Assembly: GCA_022425185.1 (NCBI GenBank)
Contig: JAKMFY010000227.1
Coordinates: 1 to 17,764 of the forward strand
Origin: Candidatus Poseidoniaceae archaeon
GTDB taxonomy: Archaea > Thermoplasmatota > Poseidoniia > Poseidoniales > Poseidoniaceae
DNA: 17,764 nt
Direction: 5' to 3'
This document shows positions 14,920 to 17,764 of the stretch, in pieces; position 1 is the first letter of the stretch; the number at the start of each line of letters is the position of its first letter. A program made the translations under genes and the position numbers. The notes below the pieces were generated by a model. It saw only the letters and a list, made by a program, of their open reading frames with translations, was not told where the DNA came from and searched no databases.

Positions 14920-15429
14920 ATGAGTTCTTCGGAAGCGAACTCCACCTCCCCTCTTTATCTCGACATTGAAGGTAAATCCGATGAGGAGATTTTAGAGAAC
15001 ATTCTCGATTTACACAAGCCATCTCGCAACTTCTTAGTTCGTTGGGTTTGGAATGTACTGGGTATTATTTTCGTAATTTTCGCAGCTATTGGAACGGTGG
15101 TTCCAGGATGGCCAACAACTTCGTGGCTTGTAGCAGCAGGATTTTGTTTTGGCCGTTCTTCCCGACGAATGTTCCGTTGGCTTTTGACAAACAGACTGTT
15201 TGGAAACGCATTACTCGAGTACTACAAGGCTGGAAAAGCACTCCCACTTCACTCAAAGATTATCATTATAGGAATCATTTCAGTCGTGTCAGGAATATCA
15301 ATCTGGACCGTTACGAAACTAGGAGATCCTGGGTTTGGTCAAACGACCATTGCCCTCGTTGCTTTAATTGGGATTTGGTTCGTGGGTTGGAAAGTTCCAA
15401 CAATTGAGTTAGTAGCACGCCCGAATTAG
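14920..15429 (+). CDS. DUF454 / YbaN-like inner membrane protein
   Basis: 169 residues from ATG 14920. After a hydrophilic N-terminus (1-38) come a hydrophobic segment (43-62), the family hallmark GWPTTSWLVAAGFCFGRSS (63-81), then RMFRWLLTNRLFG and the loop KAGKALPLHSK (103-113). Two more hydrophobic segments follow (114-131 and about 142-158). This matches the DUF454 (YbaN) layout of four membrane or membrane-near helices. The function of the family is not established. The gene is divergent from purN, and its stop codon overlaps that of the convergent dehydrogenase gene by four bases (TTAG). Confidence 0.88.
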   Translation: MSSSEANSTSPLYLDIEGKSDEEILENILDLHKPSRNFLVRWVWNVLGIIFVIFAAIGTVVPGWPTTSWLVAAGFCFGRSSRRMFRWLLTNRLFGNALLEYYKAGKALPLHSKIIIIGIISVVSGISIWTVTKLGDPGFGQTTIALVALIGIWFVGWKVPTIELVARPN

Positions 15430-16607
15430 AGTTCTTTCAAATGGGCTGCGAGTCGGTCTGCGACTGCGATTCCAACCCCGCTACATGTTGCCGTTCCACC
15501 AAGGTCGTAGGTCAATGATTTCCCATCTTTTAGGTGCTCAGCAACACTTTGGTCGATGAGTTTTGAGACATGAAGTAAATCGTCATCATTTGAACGTCGA
15601 GCAAGCCAATCCAGCATCATCTGAATGGAATTGATACTCGCAATTGGATTGACTTTGTTCAATCCTGCATGCTTTGGTGCTGAACCGTGAACAGGTTCGA
15701 AGAATGCATGGTTATCTCCAATGTTACCAGATGCGGCCATTCCCATTCCTCCTTGAAGGACAGATGCAAGATCAGTTGCAATATCACCAAACATGTTTGA
15801 TGTAACAACAACATCGTAGTGTTCTGGGGTTCGTGTGAGCCATTGTGTGAATGCGTCAATGTAACCGTAATCACGTACAATGTGTGGGTATTTCTCGGCA
15901 ATTTTGTCGTAAGATCTTCGGAACAGTTGACATCCACGTGTTACGTTGCTTTTATCGATGCATGAAACTCTGTTCACGCTATCAACAGGGGCTCCATTCC
16001 GCGTCTCGGCAATATCAAATCCCATCTGAATCAATCGTTCAGATCCATGTGAAGAAATTGGGCGAGGATCGTATGCGACTTCCCCCTGTAAACCAGGGAA
16101 TTCAATTGAAGGAGGTTCATATCCCTCAAGTCCCTTAGCACGTTGTGCACTTCGGTGGAGGAGAGAATGGTACAGTCCTTCGGTGTTTTCTCGAAGAATA
16201 ACCATGTCAACAAGATCAGGATCCCAAATATTTGTGAAACGGCCATGAACCTTGTGTGGAACGCCTTCATACAAGCGAATTGGTCGAACATTTGCATACA
16301 GATCAAGTCCGCTTCGCATACCAAGAATTACTGAACCTCCGGCAAGGTCACCATTCGGCAAACGCGCACCAGGTTGGCCAATTGCTCCCATGAAAATAGC
16401 ATCTGCTTCGTCTCGACAAAAGTCAAAAGAACCCTCAGCCCATTCTTCTCCAGTATCAAGATAATGTTGGCCACCACATTGAATTACGGTTTGTTCAAAA
16501 CCATGATTTGTGTGTTGTTGAATGGTGTCAAGAATGCGTTGCGCTTCTATGGCAACTTCCTTTCCAGTGCCATCTCCCGGAAGGACTGCAATCAGATGGT
16601 CGCTCAT
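15426..16607 (-). CDS. Isocitrate/isopropylmalate-type dehydrogenase
   Basis: 393 residues from ATG 16607 (MSDHLIAVLPGDGTG); an in-frame ATG at 16631 would add 8 residues, but GAAGG precedes 16607 and family members usually start close to this motif. The fold and catalytic residues of the beta-decarboxylating dehydrogenases are intact: Ser92, Arg98 and Arg108 in the substrate loop, Arg139 and Tyr146 (RENTEGLY), Lys219 (CIDKSNV), and metal ligands Asp251, Asp275 and Asp279 within the signature NMFGDIATDLASVLQGGMG. The reaction is oxidation and decarboxylation of a 2-hydroxy acid. RENTEG and Ser92 lean to isocitrate rather than isopropylmalate. Lys312-His313 in HGSAPKHAG sits where NADP-enzymes carry Lys-Tyr and NAD-enzymes Asp-Ile. 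It lies 64 bases after purH and is probably co-transcribed with it. Exact substrate not certain. Confidence 0.9.
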   Translation of the reverse strand: MSDHLIAVLPGDGTGKEVAIEAQRILDTIQQHTNHGFEQTVIQCGGQHYLDTGEEWAEGSFDFCRDEADAIFMGAIGQPGARLPNGDLAGGSVILGMRSGLDLYANVRPIRLYEGVPHKVHGRFTNIWDPDLVDMVILRENTEGLYHSLLHRSAQRAKGLEGYEPPSIEFPGLQGEVAYDPRPISSHGSERLIQMGFDIAETRNGAPVDSVNRVSCIDKSNVTRGCQLFRRSYDKIAEKYPHIVRDYGYIDAFTQWLTRTPEHYDVVVTSNMFGDIATDLASVLQGGMGMAASGNIGDNHAFFEPVHGSAPKHAGLNKVNPIASINSIQMMLDWLARRSNDDDLLHVSKLIDQSVAEHLKDGKSLTYDLGGTATCSGVGIAVADRLAAHLKEL

Positions 16608-16671
16608 GAACCTTCGAAGTACCAATAGCATATGAATGAGACGCTTTCTGTTTCATGAACGGCGGTTTCAA

Positions 16672-17764
16672 TCAATGTCTGAATAAGCGGTGGCCCGTAA
16701 AGAGCATCGAAATTCCCAGTGCATCTGCTGCATCGATGACTTCCCGATCACGAATTGAACCGCCCGGTTGAACAATGGCAGATGCTCCAGCCATCGCGGC
16801 TTGTTCTAAACCATCAGCAAATGGGAAGAAAGCATCGCTCGCAAGAACACAATCCTTCGCTTTCTCTCCGGCTCGTCGAGCTGCAATTCGAACTGCTTCA
16901 ACTCTGCTCGTTTGTCCCGGGCCAATACCTACAGTTGCAAGACCTTGAACCATGACAATTGCATTTGATTTGACTTGTTCACAAACACGCACAGCAAATT
17001 TCATTGAGTCGATTTCTGATTGTGTCACTTGTTTCTTGGTTACAGTTTTGGCAGAAGCCCAATCGATAATTGGTGGTTCTTCGGTTTGAACAATCCATCC
17101 ACCTTCGATTGGCTTTAGAACCCGTTCTCGCATTAATGGGGCAAGACGATTTTGTGGTGATTCGATTGTAAGGAGGCGACGATTAGCCTTCTTCATGATG
17201 TACTTTTTAGCATCATCAGCGTATCCGGGAGCGATGAGAACTTCAATGAACAGTTCAGACATTGCTTGCGCTGTTTCGAGTGTGACGACCTCGTTGAAGC
17301 AAATAATAGAGCCAAATGCAGATTCAGGATCACTTGCTAGGGCATCCTTGAAAGATTGAACCTGTGTTGCTGAAAGTGCTACTCCACATGGATTGTTATG
17401 TTTTACAATCACACACGCATGAGGCGTATCAGGCCATTCATTTGTCGATAAAGAACGACATAATCGAAGCGTAGCATCAGCATCGGAGTAGTTGTTGTAA
17501 GACATTGCTTTACCACCTTCAACGTGGGCAGTTACAAGCGTAGAATGGCTGCCAATCGCTTCGTTTGAAACATAAATTGATGCGCTTTGATGAGCATTTT
17601 CACCGTATCGCAGAGATGACATTTTGTTCGCAGATGCAAGAAGAGTCGCATGATGTCGCTTTGCTTGTTCTTCTACATCATCATAAGATTCTGGCAGACC
17701 ATTCCAACGGGAATGGAGTGTATTGGCAATAGCAACATCGTAGGAAGCGGTATGTTCGTATGCT
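16672..17764 (-). CDS. purH: Bifunctional AICAR formyltransferase / IMP cyclohydrolase (partial)
   Basis: The frame is open to the right edge, giving 363 visible residues. About 150 N-terminal residues, most of the IMP cyclohydrolase domain, lie outside. The Met at 17622 is internal: family sequence continues upstream of it (HTASYDVAIAN, then RWNGLPE). LRYGENAHQ (51-59) marks the entry to the AICAR formyltransferase domain. The catalytic KHNNPCG (121-127), DPESAFGS, FPFADGLE and the C-terminal FTGHRLFRH are all typical. Reaction: AICAR plus 10-formyl-THF to FAICAR, then closure to IMP, the last two steps of purine synthesis. The dehydrogenase gene follows after 64 bases on the same strand. 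Confidence 0.97.
   Translation of the reverse strand, partial: AYEHTASYDVAIANTLHSRWNGLPESYDDVEEQAKRHHATLLASANKMSSLRYGENAHQSASIYVSNEAIGSHSTLVTAHVEGGKAMSYNNYSDADATLRLCRSLSTNEWPDTPHACVIVKHNNPCGVALSATQVQSFKDALASDPESAFGSIICFNEVVTLETAQAMSELFIEVLIAPGYADDAKKYIMKKANRRLLTIESPQNRLAPLMRERVLKPIEGGWIVQTEEPPIIDWASAKTVTKKQVTQSEIDSMKFAVRVCEQVKSNAIVMVQGLATVGIGPGQTSRVEAVRIAARRAGEKAKDCVLASDAFFPFADGLEQAAMAGASAIVQPGGSIRDREVIDAADALGISMLFTGHRLFRH

Overview
The window most resembles a piece of a planktonic marine archaeon, with Marine Group II (Poseidoniales, Thermoplasmatota) as the best guess. The firm part is Archaea: the gene at 9282-10472 encodes an archaeal-type DnaG primase, and it sits among AT-rich, TATA-like promoters. 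The MG-II assignment is an inference. It rests on the mix of archaeal DnaG with bacterial-looking PurN, PurH, VOC and thioredoxin-like proteins, a lipobox-bearing secreted peptidase, and several large lineage-type coiled-coil, TPR and proline-rich proteins. There are 17 protein-coding genes, two of them cut by the window edges. I see no rRNA, tRNA, CRISPR array, transposase gene or integrase, and no gap without a gene longer than about 270 bases.

Left part (1-5241, all minus strand): a membrane-anchored TPR protein, a thioredoxin-like protein and a VOC/glyoxalase-like protein follow one another closely and probably form one transcription unit. Beyond a 246-base gap lies a lipoprotein M28 zinc peptidase that runs off the left end. 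The gap contains a 15-base direct repeat with a 22-base period, just upstream of the peptidase.

Middle part (5413-11263): a divergent 873-residue helical-repeat protein meets, tail to tail, a two-helix membrane protein with a long proline-rich tail. That membrane protein lies directly downstream of dnaG. Upstream of dnaG is a leader of about 215 bases with an oddly placed Shine-Dalgarno sequence, then a second small membrane protein.

Right part (11532-17764): on the plus strand are a small SAM-methyltransferase-like protein and then a tight group of four (TerB-like, HEAT-like helical, a 69-residue helical protein, and a MobA-like nucleotidyltransferase). Convergent to that group is purN, whose end overlaps the MobA-like gene by 47 bases. 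Next is a DUF454/YbaN-like membrane protein on the plus strand, then an isocitrate/isopropylmalate-type dehydrogenase and purH on the minus strand. purN and purH belong to de novo purine synthesis. They use the same one-carbon donor, 10-formyl-THF, and lie about 2 kb apart on the same strand.

Gene packing is very tight. Two convergent pairs share a four-base stop overlap (CTAA or TTAG) and a third overlaps by 47 bases. I found no clear defence, mobile or CRISPR system. The most unusual items are the repeat-rich 873-residue protein, the VOC protein with an N-terminal four-cysteine module, the dnaG leader, and several short symmetric elements in promoter regions.
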